From Pseudomonadota bacterium (lineage in GTDB: Bacteria > Pseudomonadota > Gammaproteobacteria > Steroidobacterales > Steroidobacteraceae), in contig JAKCDC010000005.1 of the NCBI GenBank assembly GCA_021838635.1, positions 61,857-125,856 on the forward strand: a stretch of DNA of 64,000 bases, given 5' to 3'. Below are positions 37,691 to 45,811 of this stretch, one piece after another. Position numbers and translations under genes: made by a program. Under the pieces are notes generated by a model. That model made no database searches and was not told the origin of the DNA. It saw only the letters and a program-made list of their open reading frames with translations. How positions within the stretch are numbered: the first letter of the stretch is position 1; each line of letters opens with the position of its first letter.

Positions 37691-38551
37691 ATGCATGCCG
37701 CGCCCCTGCCCGACGGCAGCAGTACGCGGACACGAGAGTTCGCGTTCGGGGAAGAAGATTTCCAGGCGCTGCGCACGCTGGTGAAGTCCCTCACCGGCAT
37801 TCATCTGACCGAACAGAAGCGCGAACTGGTCTACGGCCGCCTGACAAGGCGTCTACGTGCGCTTCGCCTGCACACGTTTGCCGAATACCGGGAATTGCTC
37901 ACGCGGGACGGCCACGAGGTGACCGAACTGTGCAACGCGATCACCACCAATCTGACCTCGTTTTTCCGCGAACCCCATCATTTCCAATACTTGCGTGAGA
38001 AGTGGCTCGGCCCGCTTATTGCCGATCCACGCGCCGCGCGACGACTGCGAATCTGGTCGGCCGCCTGCTCGAGCGGCGAAGAGCCTTATTCCATAGCGAT
38101 GACGCTGCTTGAGACGCTGTCGCACCCGGAACGCTGGGACGTGCGGGTTTTGGCTACGGACCTTGACTCCGAGGTTCTCGAGCGCGCCCGGCGCGGGATC
38201 TATCCGGTCGAGCGTCTGAACGGCGTCTGCGCGGAGCGGCAGGCACGCTTCTTTCGTGAACCGCACGACGGCCGGTCCGGCACTCGCCAGATCGCGCCCG
38301 AGCCAGCTGCCATGATCACGTTCAAGCAACTCAATCTTATGCAATCCCTGCCGATGAAGGGACCATTGGATGTGGTGTTTTGCCGAAATGTGGTGATCTA
38401 CTTCGACAAGGAGACGCAGCGCGACTTGTTCGCGCGCATCAGCCGGCTGCAACGTCCCGGCGATCTGCTGTTTCTCGGCCATTCCGAGAGTCTGTTCAAG
38501 GTCTGCGAGAGCTATGCCCTCATCGGCAAGTCCATTTACCGGCGTATCTGA
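37691..38551 (+). CDS. cheR: Chemoreceptor methyltransferase CheR
   Basis: This 286-residue SAM-dependent enzyme methylates glutamates of chemoreceptors. The N-terminal helical domain (LTGIHLTEQKRELVYGRLTR) precedes a Rossmann domain with WSAACSSGEEPYSIA for SAM binding and DVVFCRNVVIYFD. The ATG at 37691 is chosen; a TTG at 37685 overlaps the previous stop. It acts with CheB and CheD encoded next. Confidence 0.95.
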   Translation: MHAAPLPDGSSTRTREFAFGEEDFQALRTLVKSLTGIHLTEQKRELVYGRLTRRLRALRLHTFAEYRELLTRDGHEVTELCNAITTNLTSFFREPHHFQYLREKWLGPLIADPRAARRLRIWSAACSSGEEPYSIAMTLLETLSHPERWDVRVLATDLDSEVLERARRGIYPVERLNGVCAERQARFFREPHDGRSGTRQIAPEPAAMITFKQLNLMQSLPMKGPLDVVFCRNVVIYFDKETQRDLFARISRLQRPGDLLFLGHSESLFKVCESYALIGKSIYRRI

Positions 38552-39221
38552 GCCCCGCGCTTCGGCCCTCGAGACGCGCAGCGTCGCCGCGAGCGCTGGG
38601 CGACCGCCCGCCACCGTTCCTGGCTTCGAGCACTTCGAGCGTCACTGGGACCGCGAGAACGGCTGGATGGTGAAAATCCTGCCTGGGGAGTACTACGTGT
38701 CGCGCGGCGAGGAATCGATCAGCACGGTGCTCGGATCGTGCGTGTCAGCCTGCGTGCGCGATCCGCAGCGCGGGGTCGGCGGAATGAATCATTTCATGCT
38801 CCCAGAGGATACCGCTGTGGGCCCTAATGATTGGCTCGATCCGGCGGTGGGTCTGGCGACGCGCTACGGCTCATATGCAATGGAAAGCCTCATCAACGAC
38901 CTGCTGAAGCTTGGCGCTTCGCGCGAGCGGCTGGAGATCAAGCTGTTCGGTGGAGGGCAAATTCTCGCCGCAATGACCGATGTGGGCGGACGAAATATCC
39001 GCTTTATCCGCAACTACATGACGCTCGAAGGCTATCGGGTTGCAGCCGAGGACCTCGGCGGCACCCAGCCCCGCAAGGTCGTTTATTTCCCGGACACCGG
39101 GCGTGCGCGCTTGCGCAAACTTCGTCCGATCGAGAATCGCATCATCAGCCGGCACGAGCAGCTGTACCTGGAGAGCCTCGGACGTCAGTCCGCTGGGGGC
39201 GATGTGGAGCTGTTCGAATGA
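38514..39221 (+). CDS. cheD: Chemoreceptor glutamine deamidase CheD
   Basis: This 235-residue protein has the CheD signature: catalytic C76 in [10 protein letters not shown]93 in GGMNHFMLP, and [11 protein letters not shown] before them. It deamidates receptor Gln residues. The ATG at 38514 lies 38 nt inside cheR; no better start exists before the conserved [11 protein letters not shown] at about residue 37. The C-terminus is GGDVELFE. The stop overlaps the cheB ATG. Confidence 0.93.
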   Translation: MPSSASPFTGVSEPRASALETRSVAASAGRPPATVPGFEHFERHWDRENGWMVKILPGEYYVSRGEESISTVLGSCVSACVRDPQRGVGGMNHFMLPEDTAVGPNDWLDPAVGLATRYGSYAMESLINDLLKLGASRERLEIKLFGGGQILAAMTDVGGRNIRFIRNYMTLEGYRVAAEDLGGTQPRKVVYFPDTGRARLRKLRPIENRIISRHEQLYLESLGRQSAGGDVELFE

Positions 39222-40390
39222 TGATGCAAGGTGGGAGCGTGACGGGCGAGCGCGCCCCAGGGGCACGCGAGCGCATCCGTGTGCTGATCGTCGACGATTC
39301 GGCACTGGTCAGAACGCTCCTGACCGAAATGCTCAGTGCGGCGTCTGATATCGAGGTAGTCGGAGCGGCCGCCGATGCCCATGCCGCGCGCGAGAAAATC
39401 AAGCGCCTCAATCCCGACGTCATCACCCTGGATGTGGAAATGCCGCGCATGGACGGCATCACGTTCTTGCGCAATCTGATGCGCTTGCGCCCAATGCCGG
39501 TGGTCATGGTGTCCTCACTGACCGAGCGTGGTGCCGATGTGACGCTGGATGCGCTTTCGCTCGGAGCAGTCGATTACCTGCCGAAGCCAAAAATCGACCT
39601 GGCGGCGACATTTGCCGACTACGGGGATGAACTGGCGGATAAGATCCGCACCGCGGCACGCGCCAGCGTGCGTGCCCTCGACCCGCGACGTGCCACGCTG
39701 CGTCCGCCCGGCCCAGCGCACAGCGTCGATGCGGTATTGCCGCGCGGAGGAACCTCTAGACCATTACGGACGACCGACCGGATCATTGCCATCGGGGCGT
39801 CCACGGGTGGCACCGAGGCGATCAAGGAGGTGCTCACCCACCTCCCCCCCGACAGCCCCGGCATCGTGATCACGCAGCACATTCCAAAGGCTTTCAGCGG
39901 GCCATTTGCACGGCGGATGAACGACTGCTGCGCGGTATCGGTCATGGAAGCGCAGGACGGCCAACAGATTCTCGCCGGACACGTGTACATTGCACCCGGC
40001 GATCAGCATCTGATGGTGATCCGTGATGGCGCCCGGTACATCTGCCGCCTCGATGATGGTGTCCCTGTCAACCGGCACAAGCCCTCGGTGGACGTACTGT
40101 TCCGCTCCGTGGCTCAAAACGTCGGCCGCAACGCGATTGGCGTAATTCTCACCGGCATGGGCAAGGACGGCGCCCGGGGTCTGAAGGAGATGCTCGACAA
40201 CGGCAGCCACACCATCGCCCAGGACGAGGCCTCGAGCGTCGTTTGGGGCATGCCAGGCGAGGCGGTTGCGGTAGGCGCTGCCGAACATGTCGTACCCTTG
40301 GAGAACGTGGCCACGAAAATCCGCTCACTGGCCGACACAATGGATATCACGCGCGAGTCCAGAGCGACACAGGACGCGAGCGTCAGCTGA
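39218..40390 (+). CDS. cheB: Chemoreceptor methylesterase CheB
   Basis: This 390-residue protein has a receiver domain (D26/D27, phospho-acceptor D72 in [12 protein letters not shown]), a linker and a C-terminal methylesterase domain. The catalytic triad motifs are [10 protein letters not shown] (Ser), [13 protein letters not shown] (His) and GMGKDGARG (Asp). Three consecutive ATG codons start it; 39218 overlaps the cheD stop with GGAG 8 nt upstream. Its position beside cheR and cheD, far from cheA, differs from Pseudomonas. Confidence 0.95.
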   Translation: MMMQGGSVTGERAPGARERIRVLIVDDSALVRTLLTEMLSAASDIEVVGAAADAHAAREKIKRLNPDVITLDVEMPRMDGITFLRNLMRLRPMPVVMVSSLTERGADVTLDALSLGAVDYLPKPKIDLAATFADYGDELADKIRTAARASVRALDPRRATLRPPGPAHSVDAVLPRGGTSRPLRTTDRIIAIGASTGGTEAIKEVLTHLPPDSPGIVITQHIPKAFSGPFARRMNDCCAVSVMEAQDGQQILAGHVYIAPGDQHLMVIRDGARYICRLDDGVPVNRHKPSVDVLFRSVAQNVGRNAIGVILTGMGKDGARGLKEMLDNGSHTIAQDEASSVVWGMPGEAVAVGAAEHVVPLENVATKIRSLADTMDITRESRATQDASVS

Positions 40391-40417
40391 ACAGTGAAAG
40401 GGATGGGCACGACGCTA

Positions 40418-40444
40418 TCAAGTTCAATCGCTTCCCGCCGATAA
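40418..40444 (+). promoter_or_regulatory. Sigma-28 promoter for the HDOD gene pair
   Basis: TCAAGTTC, 11 bases, GCCGATAA is an excellent FliA match; the -10 is perfect. The predicted start is near 40451, about 20 nt before the TTG start at 40471. Confidence 0.85.
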
Positions 40445-40470
40445 ACAGACTGTAAGACGAGGCCGCCGCT

Positions 40471-41364
40471 TTGAGTACTCCCGCCGAAGAGATTTCCCCC
40501 GCCACCGCCGCCGTCGGCAATTCGGATGTCTTTGCCTTCGTTCAGGCCCTGGCGGCCGAACTATCCAAGGGTAAGGTAGAGCTGCCGAGCTTCCCGGATA
40601 TCGCTATGCGGGTCCGCCAAGTGCTCGCCGACGACGAGGTGACCCAGGAGAAGGTCACTCGCATCGTAGGGTCAGAGCCGATGCTCGCCGCGAGGCTGCT
40701 GCAGATCGCGAACTCCGCGGCGATCAATTTCAGCGGCCGCCCGATCACCGAACTGCGCAGCGCCATTGCTCGGCTGGGGTTCAACATGGTGCGCAGCGCG
40801 GCGATCGCGTTCGCGATGTCGCAGCTGAAGAAAAGTGATCATTTAAAAGGCCTGGAACAGCCTCTCGATGATCTTTGGCGCACAAGCGCCGCAGTCGCCG
40901 CGATGTCTTACGTTGTCGCCAAGCGATTCAGCCGTGTCAATCCGGACACCGCGATGCTCGGCGGCCTTCTCCACGGCATCGGCAAGCTGTATATCCTAAC
41001 CCGCGTCACGAGCTATCCCAATCTTCTGTCTGATCAGGCAACTTACGCCGCTATCGTGCGCGATTGGCATGCTTCGATCGCCAAGGCATTGCTCGAAAAC
41101 TGGGAGATGGCCGAGGAGATTATCGAAGCCGTGAGCGAATACGAGGATCTTGAGCGCAAGCATGCGGGGCCTCCTGATTTGACGGACGTGCTGACCGTGA
41201 GCCAGTTGCTGAGTTCATTCAAGGATCATCCCGAGACGCTGGAACTGAACATGCACGATGTGGCCGCCTGCCGTCGGCTCGGCATAGACTCGGCGAGCTA
41301 TGCGAATCTCATAGAAGAATCTGACCACGAAATTACCGCCCTGCGCGATGCGCTCGGGGTCTGA
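40471..41364 (+). CDS. HDOD-domain protein 1
   Basis: This 297-residue protein is built on an HDOD domain (about 30-240), a non-enzymatic relative of HD phosphohydrolases used in signalling scaffolds. It keeps an LLHGIGKLYILTR segment. The start is TTG at 40471 with GAGG about 9 nt upstream and no good alternative. It is directly under a FliA promoter, so it is made with late flagellar genes. HDOD proteins have been tied to motility, cyclic-di-GMP and biofilm control (for example GsmR of Xanthomonas), but the mechanism here is unknown. Confidence 0.85.
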   Translation: MSTPAEEISPATAAVGNSDVFAFVQALAAELSKGKVELPSFPDIAMRVRQVLADDEVTQEKVTRIVGSEPMLAARLLQIANSAAINFSGRPITELRSAIARLGFNMVRSAAIAFAMSQLKKSDHLKGLEQPLDDLWRTSAAVAAMSYVVAKRFSRVNPDTAMLGGLLHGIGKLYILTRVTSYPNLLSDQATYAAIVRDWHASIAKALLENWEMAEEIIEAVSEYEDLERKHAGPPDLTDVLTVSQLLSSFKDHPETLELNMHDVAACRRLGIDSASYANLIEESDHEITALRDALGV

Positions 41365-41372
41365 TTTCGAAC

Positions 41373-42290
41373 GTGCACGATGATTCGCCCATGCAGCCGC
41401 AATTGAACACCGATACCGGCAGGGTCGCGGCGATGGTCCCGAGCGCAGATCAGGATATTGCCTTCTCTTTTGTGCGCGAACTGGCCTCGGAACTCTCCGG
41501 CGGAAAAGTGGAGCTGCCGGGCTTCCCGCATATCGTGATGCGCGTGCAGCGCGTGCTGAGTGACCCTAATGCGGATCTCAGCCGCATTGTGCGCGTCATC
41601 GGCGGCGAACCGGTCCTCGCTACGCAATTGATGCGCTTGGCCAACTCTGCGGCACTGAATCCCGGCGCTCTGCCGGTCTCGGATCTTCGCTCCGCGGTAG
41701 CCCGCGTCGGTTTGGACGTTGTTCGCTCGGCGACCATTGCGTTCGCAGTACGGCAACTTCGCGGCGCAACCGCGCTGCGCGGTCTGGAAGCGCAGCTCGG
41801 AGATCTCTGGAAGCGAAGCGTACAGGTCGCGAGCCTCAGTTTCGTAATTGCCCGGCGCCAGACGGGTGTCGCGGCCGATACCGCACTCCTCTGCGGTCTC
41901 CTGCAGGGCGTCGGTCGGCTGTATATTCTCACCCGCGCCAGCGGTCACCGCTCCCTGTTTCACGACGCCACCGCATATCGGGCGATCGAGCAGGCGTGGC
42001 ACCTGAGCATCGCTGCAGCCCTGCTTGAAAACTGGAGCATGGCCGACGAGATCGTCCAGGCTGTCCAGGAGTCTGAGAATTACGAACGCGATGTGCGTGG
42101 CCCCGTGACGCTGGTCGACGTACTGGTCGCCGGCACGCTGCTCGCCGACCTCGACGAAGGAGAAGACCTGCGGCAGCGACTGGGCAAGGCGCGCCCCCTG
42201 CAGCGCCTGCAGATCGCCCCGCTGGCATGCGAAGCTCTCCTCGAGGAGTCTGCCCAGGAAATTGCCGCGCTCCGGGAGGCTCTCGGCTGA
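41373..42290 (+). CDS. HDOD-domain protein 2 (paralogue)
   Basis: This 305-residue HDOD protein is a tandem duplicate of the previous gene. Shared blocks include GKVELPGFPHIVMRVQ and LLENWSMADEI. The HGIGKLY segment of its partner is QGVGRLY here, so the last His is lost and any metal site is more degenerate. GTG 41373 and ATG 41391 are both possible starts; neither has a strong ribosome site. It is 8 nt after gene 1 and followed by a terminator. Confidence 0.84.
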   Translation: MHDDSPMQPQLNTDTGRVAAMVPSADQDIAFSFVRELASELSGGKVELPGFPHIVMRVQRVLSDPNADLSRIVRVIGGEPVLATQLMRLANSAALNPGALPVSDLRSAVARVGLDVVRSATIAFAVRQLRGATALRGLEAQLGDLWKRSVQVASLSFVIARRQTGVAADTALLCGLLQGVGRLYILTRASGHRSLFHDATAYRAIEQAWHLSIAAALLENWSMADEIVQAVQESENYERDVRGPVTLVDVLVAGTLLADLDEGEDLRQRLGKARPLQRLQIAPLACEALLEESAQEIAALREALG

Positions 42291-42319
42291 AAGAGCTTCG
42301 AGAAGAAAGAACTAGCAAC

Positions 42320-42353
42320 GCCGTGCGGAATTCAGCACGGCTTGAGTCTTTCT
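42320..42353 (+). terminator. Intrinsic terminator after the HDOD pair
   Basis: GCCGTGC and GCACGGC form a 7-bp stem with an 8-nt loop, followed by TTGAGTCTTTCT. It closes the plus-strand unit. Confidence 0.75.
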
Positions 42354-42955
42354 CCGATCCGAACGCCTGATCTGCAGGTCACTGGACAAACAGCGCCTCT
42401 TAGACAGACACCGTATCGCGAACGGTCATCGTCTCCATATCGGCCGATCTTTGCAGCGCACCTCAACCACCCGGTTCCAGAAGCAACATATTCCGGTTGG
42501 CGCGCAAGATACGGTGCCATAGAATCGGCCGCACCGCAGCAAATCCGGCACCGCTGTGCAATCCGGGACGGTCGGCACACGAGTTCCGAGGATTCGCGCT
42601 TAAGCAGTCCCCACACACGAGTGACACTGTCGCGGGCGACGCCGGCAGTTGACGCGATATGCGATGCCTCAGCCCGCCGATTTAGCGCTGGATGTACCGT
42701 CTGCAGAAGCCACGGTCCAAAACCCGAGTGCGTTCGCAGCGCCGGCGATCTGGGTCCGACCGGTCGAGACGCTGCCAACAGACCGGCGTGGGTCGGCGCG
42801 ATCAACCTGCGCCGCCGACTGAGCAACCCCGGCCCTGTGTAGCACCTGCAGTCCGTGCCACGGGCGTGCGAGAGTCCTCTTGAAGAAGTAAGCCCAGGTG
42901 AGCGTTGCGCGCGGCGCTCGGCCAAATTCACCGGCCCGTTACCGGCGAGGCGGAC
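42354..42955. other. Non-coding or degenerate stretch, about 600 bp
   Basis: Long open frames exist on both strands here (plus 42342-42842, minus 42332-42931) but neither product looks like a natural protein: both are rich in Arg, Ser and Cys. The minus frame has a short segment (ASTAGVARDSVTRVWGLL) that recalls a transposase helix-turn-helix, which could be a decayed insertion remnant. No promoter or RNA gene is recognised. Confidence 0.45.
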
Positions 42956-43813
42956 TTACCGTCCGATCCGTTGGGCCAGCGCATCGGGCGCGATCAAGCT
43001 CCACTCGAGCAGGCCAACGTAGCCGTCGCTCGCTGCCACCACAAGCCGCATTGCGGAATTATGGGCCACCGTCCCAGGCGCCAGAGTGTGCTTGGCGGGC
43101 CAGGCCACGGCCCTGCGCACGTAAATCTGCGCTTCCGCGACTTTGGCGATGCATTCGTACTCGCCGAAGGCGCGCACCGTACGCATAATGCGCTCGACGG
43201 GCTGATGAAAATCGAGGGTGCGATCCGCATCGGTAAACAGCTTCCAGTAGCTCCCCTCGCCCTGCGTCGCGGCATCACGCCACAGCGTCTCGAAATCCGC
43301 CGCGACCCTGCCCGCCAGGATTCCCGACGCCAACTGCGTCTTCAGATCGAGCGTCTCGTGGCACTCGTCCGCTGCGATCGGGAAGCTCTCCTGTGCGAGG
43401 ATATCCCCGCTATCGAATCGCTTCGCGACCTTGTGGCAGGTGATTCCCCATTGGGCATGACCGTCGAGAATCGCCCGCACCACTGGATAGGCTCCGCGGC
43501 CGATCGGTAGTGGTGACGGATGAAAATTGACCGCATAGCGCAGATGCGGCTGCCACTCGCCGATCCGCCACCGATAGCTCGCCACCACGAGTGCATCGCA
43601 GCCGCGTGCTTTCAGGTCGAGTAGATCCGCATCGAGCATGCGCGAGATCTGCACCGGGATATCGAGCTGCTGCGCGCGCTCGAGCGAGAGTTTGTTGTGG
43701 AAGATGCGATCGTCGACCGGTGATGTAAATAGCTTCACCGGCTGCCAGCCCGCCGCCAGAAGCGCCTCGAGTACAGGCAGGTAGCGGTCGGTCAGCGTGA
43801 TCGCAAAGCGCAT
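42956..43813 (-). CDS. Formyltransferase-family protein (Fmt/ArnA-N type)
   Basis: This 285-residue protein has the 10-formyl-tetrahydrofolate transferase fold. Catalytic residues N96, H98 and D134 lie in NFHPSPLP and KRFDSGDIL, and a C-terminal Fmt-like domain follows. Relatives formylate Met-tRNA or the amino group of nucleotide-linked amino sugars. Because it sits among late flagellar genes and is divergent from canonical Fmt, a sugar N-formyltransferase role in flagellin or surface glycan synthesis is an inference. GGAG is 6 nt before the ATG. Confidence 0.75.
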   Translation of the reverse strand: MRFAITLTDRYLPVLEALLAAGWQPVKLFTSPVDDRIFHNKLSLERAQQLDIPVQISRMLDADLLDLKARGCDALVVASYRWRIGEWQPHLRYAVNFHPSPLPIGRGAYPVVRAILDGHAQWGITCHKVAKRFDSGDILAQESFPIAADECHETLDLKTQLASGILAGRVAADFETLWRDAATQGEGSYWKLFTDADRTLDFHQPVERIMRTVRAFGEYECIAKVAEAQIYVRRAVAWPAKHTLAPGTVAHNSAMRLVVAASDGYVGLLEWSLIAPDALAQRIGR

Positions 43814-43947
43814 GGCGGCTCCGAGGGGTCATGAGCGCGGAATCTTAATCCACGCACCCAAGGTTCGCGAGCGGCCATGGCGGGGGATGCATCGGCGAAT
43901 ACCGCGCGAAATCTGAAGCCGCAGCAACCGCGGGAAGGGCGGGAAGG

Positions 43948-43963
43948 GGCGCGTAATCGCGCC
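43948..43963 (-). terminator. Hairpin after flgN
   Basis: GGCGCG and CGCGCC form a 6-bp GC stem with a 4-nt loop, 6 bp beyond the flgN stop on the minus strand. There is no clear T-run, so termination strength is uncertain. Confidence 0.4.
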
Positions 43964-43969
43964 GAGCGC

Positions 43970-44455
43970 TCAGGCCGCCCCGAGCACGCGCCCGGAACGG
44001 ATCGATGCGACTCCGTAGCCGCGTGGCCCATAGGTATCCAAGCGCGTCGGTCGGCCGGTCAACGTGCCGAGCAGGCTCTCCACCCTCTTTAAACGCGCCG
44101 TCACGAGTACACCATTGTGGTCATTGAGCTCGCGGCAGCGCACCGCGCGAATGGCACAATCACGCAATGACTCGGTCAGCATGCCGCTCGGATCGCACCA
44201 CGCCATCACCGCTTCAAGCCCTGCCCGGTCCGCGGCGAAGCCGTGCATGGCGCACAGCGAGCGGCGCTGTTCTTCGAGTCGGGCGAGCGCGCCCATGCGC
44301 TCCTGGCGCGCTCGCGTCGTCTGTTCGATTTCCCGGATGTCCGAACCTTCGAGAATTCCAGCTTCGCGGCTGAGCAGCTGTTCGAGCTCTGCCAGCAGCG
44401 TCGACTCTTCCCGGAACAGCTCGGTCAAGTGTTCGCGGCAGACGAGCGGGTCCAT
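43970..44455 (-). CDS. flgN: FlgK/FlgL export chaperone FlgN
   Basis: This 161-residue helical protein has the FlgN pattern: an N-terminal helix (LTELFREESTLLAELEQLL), a middle segment, and a C-terminal helical region (CRELNDHNGVLVTARLKRVE) that binds hook-associated proteins. It is separated from flgM by 3 nt and read in the same unit from the FliA promoter before flgM. Confidence 0.88.
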   Translation of the reverse strand: MDPLVCREHLTELFREESTLLAELEQLLSREAGILEGSDIREIEQTTRARQERMGALARLEEQRRSLCAMHGFAADRAGLEAVMAWCDPSGMLTESLRDCAIRAVRCRELNDHNGVLVTARLKRVESLLGTLTGRPTRLDTYGPRGYGVASIRSGRVLGAA

Positions 44456-44458
44456 CGA

Positions 44459-44788
44459 TCAGCCTCCGTGGATCTGCGCCAGTGCCTGCTCGGATTGCAT
44501 CAGCTGACCGGCCACGACATGCGACTGAATGGTATAGGTGCCGCTGTCGATCGCCGACTGTAGCTGGGCAACGCGGCCCGCATTCACCGCCGGTAGCGAG
44601 TTCAGGTGCTGCGCAAGACCCGAGAGGAAGCTGGCAGAGTCTGTAATGTGGACGTTCGAGCCGCCCGATTGGACGGCCGCGGCTGATCCCGAGGCTTGGC
44701 CAGTGGCCATCTCAGCCGCACGCCGTGCGCCCCCGCCGGTTTCAACTGCCGGCGAAGTGCCATTCAAGCCATTGATTTTGCTCGACAT
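44459..44788 (-). CDS. flgM: Anti-sigma-28 factor FlgM
   Basis: This 109-residue protein is disordered and Ala/Gly/Ser-rich at the N-terminus, with the FliA-binding FlgM domain at about 45-105 (VNAGRVAQLQSAIDSGTY). It holds FliA inactive until exported through the completed hook. The ATG at 44788 has GGAG 7 nt upstream; a GTG just before it is less likely. A sigma-28 promoter precedes it, giving negative feedback. Confidence 0.92.
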   Translation of the reverse strand: MSSKINGLNGTSPAVETGGGARRAAEMATGQASGSAAAVQSGGSNVHITDSASFLSGLAQHLNSLPAVNAGRVAQLQSAIDSGTYTIQSHVVAGQLMQSEQALAQIHGG

Positions 44789-44817
44789 CACTGCTCTCCC
44801 CGAGCAACCTTGTTCAG

Positions 44818-44844
44818 GTATCGGCGTCCTGTGAGGAAACTTTA
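44818..44844 (-). promoter_or_regulatory. Sigma-28 promoter for flgM-flgN
   Basis: On the minus strand TAAAGTTT, 11 bases, GCCGATAC is a near-perfect FliA element. The TAA of the -35 is also the stop codon of flgA. The predicted start is near 44810. Confidence 0.9.
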
Positions 44845-45573
44845 GGGCGAGACATAAACCACGTGGCCACTCCCCACGGTGCCCTGCACGACCTTCTTGG
44901 ACGCCGGATTCTGGACGCGGATGAGTTCACCATACCGTCCATCCTGCAGCGCAAGCCCATGGGCACGCACCTCGATCCCATCCATGGAGGCGATCAGCGT
45001 CACCTGCTGTCCCTGGCGCACCATGAAATCCGCCAGCAAATCGCTGGCGTGCAGCACCGCACCGGCTGGCATCGGGTGGCGCAACGTGCTGCGTGAGAGA
45101 AGCGCCAAATTCGTGACGTACCCCGCCGCGACGCCCGACACGAGCCGCGTTTCCGGTGCCAGATCCGCCTTGGTGAGCCGCGTTCCGGCATTCTCCGGCT
45201 GACGTAACGCCCACACATTGATGCGTGACTTCACGTTGACTGGAACATAGATCGTCCAGTCGGCACCCGAACGGCATCCCACCGAGATCGACATGCTGGG
45301 CTGCAGACGTGCACCGGCAAGCATCCCTGCCTGCAGCGGTCCCTGGCAGCGCGCCAGCCGCAGCCGCGAATCCAGCGCTCCGGCACGAACCACGATGCCC
45401 CGTACCCCCGGGGGCATTTGGGCACGCACGAACTGCTCGGCCGCATGGCGGATGCTCGCCACCGGCTCGATTGCCCCGAACGCATGTCCTGCACCGCCGA
45501 GCGCCAGCAGACAGAACGACGCAACGACCGCTGTGCGCGGCGAACGACGACAAAATGACGCATACGCTTTCAT
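44842..45573 (-). CDS. flgA: P-ring assembly chaperone FlgA
   Basis: This 243-residue periplasmic protein has a signal peptide (CRRSPRTAVVASFCLLALGG, AFG cut) and SAF-type FlgA domains (GARLQPSMSISVGC; RQGQQVTLIASMDGIEV). It is a chaperone for FlgI polymerisation. The start is unsure: ATG 45573 gives the usual short signal n-region, while ATG 45585 adds four residues and would lie upstream of the start site predicted for the weak sigma-54 element. Neither has a good ribosome site. It is divergent from flgB. Confidence 0.9.
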   Translation of the reverse strand: MKAYASFCRRSPRTAVVASFCLLALGGAGHAFGAIEPVASIRHAAEQFVRAQMPPGVRGIVVRAGALDSRLRLARCQGPLQAGMLAGARLQPSMSISVGCRSGADWTIYVPVNVKSRINVWALRQPENAGTRLTKADLAPETRLVSGVAAGYVTNLALLSRSTLRHPMPAGAVLHASDLLADFMVRQGQQVTLIASMDGIEVRAHGLALQDGRYGELIRVQNPASKKVVQGTVGSGHVVYVSP

Positions 45574-45585
45574 GGGCCCTACCAT

Positions 45586-45601
45586 TGCAAATGCCGGGCC
45601 A
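45586..45601 (-). promoter_or_regulatory. Possible sigma-54 promoter for flgA
   Basis: On the minus strand TGGCCC-GGCAT-TTGCA has GG and GC 10 bases apart and one mismatch to consensus. The predicted start (about 45575) would be only 2 nt before ATG 45573, so the message would be leaderless. Confidence 0.4.
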
Positions 45602-45688
45602 GCCGCGACTCCTCATAATCATGCGGCACGGATGACGGTTCGGTGCCGCCCGCCTCTGCCGCGCAACGGCAAGCGCCCGCCGCCCCGC

Positions 45689-45704
45689 CGTGAAGCACAT
45701 CACA
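45689..45704. promoter_or_regulatory. CRP-type inverted repeat in the flgA / flgB gap
   Basis: CGTGA-AGCACA-TCACA matches TGTGA-N6-TCACA at 9 of 10 positions. It is centred about 88 bp upstream of the predicted flgB start, close to the spacing of the site before fliL. Confidence 0.5.
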
Positions 45705-45757
45705 TTCCTCGGCAGTTCACGGCCCCCCAACCGCGCCGAACGGCTGTTTTGCCTCCC

Positions 45758-45773
45758 TGGCACGCCTCTTGCT
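45758..45773 (+). promoter_or_regulatory. Sigma-54 promoter for flgBCDEFGHIJ
   Basis: TGGCAC-GCCTC-TTGCT is a full match to the -24/-12 pattern with GG and GC 10 bases apart. The predicted start is near 45784, 28 nt before the flgB ATG. Confidence 0.9.
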
Positions 45774-45811
45774 GCATATCGGGCAGGTTTCCTTAGCGCC
45801 GGTTTTCCGAC

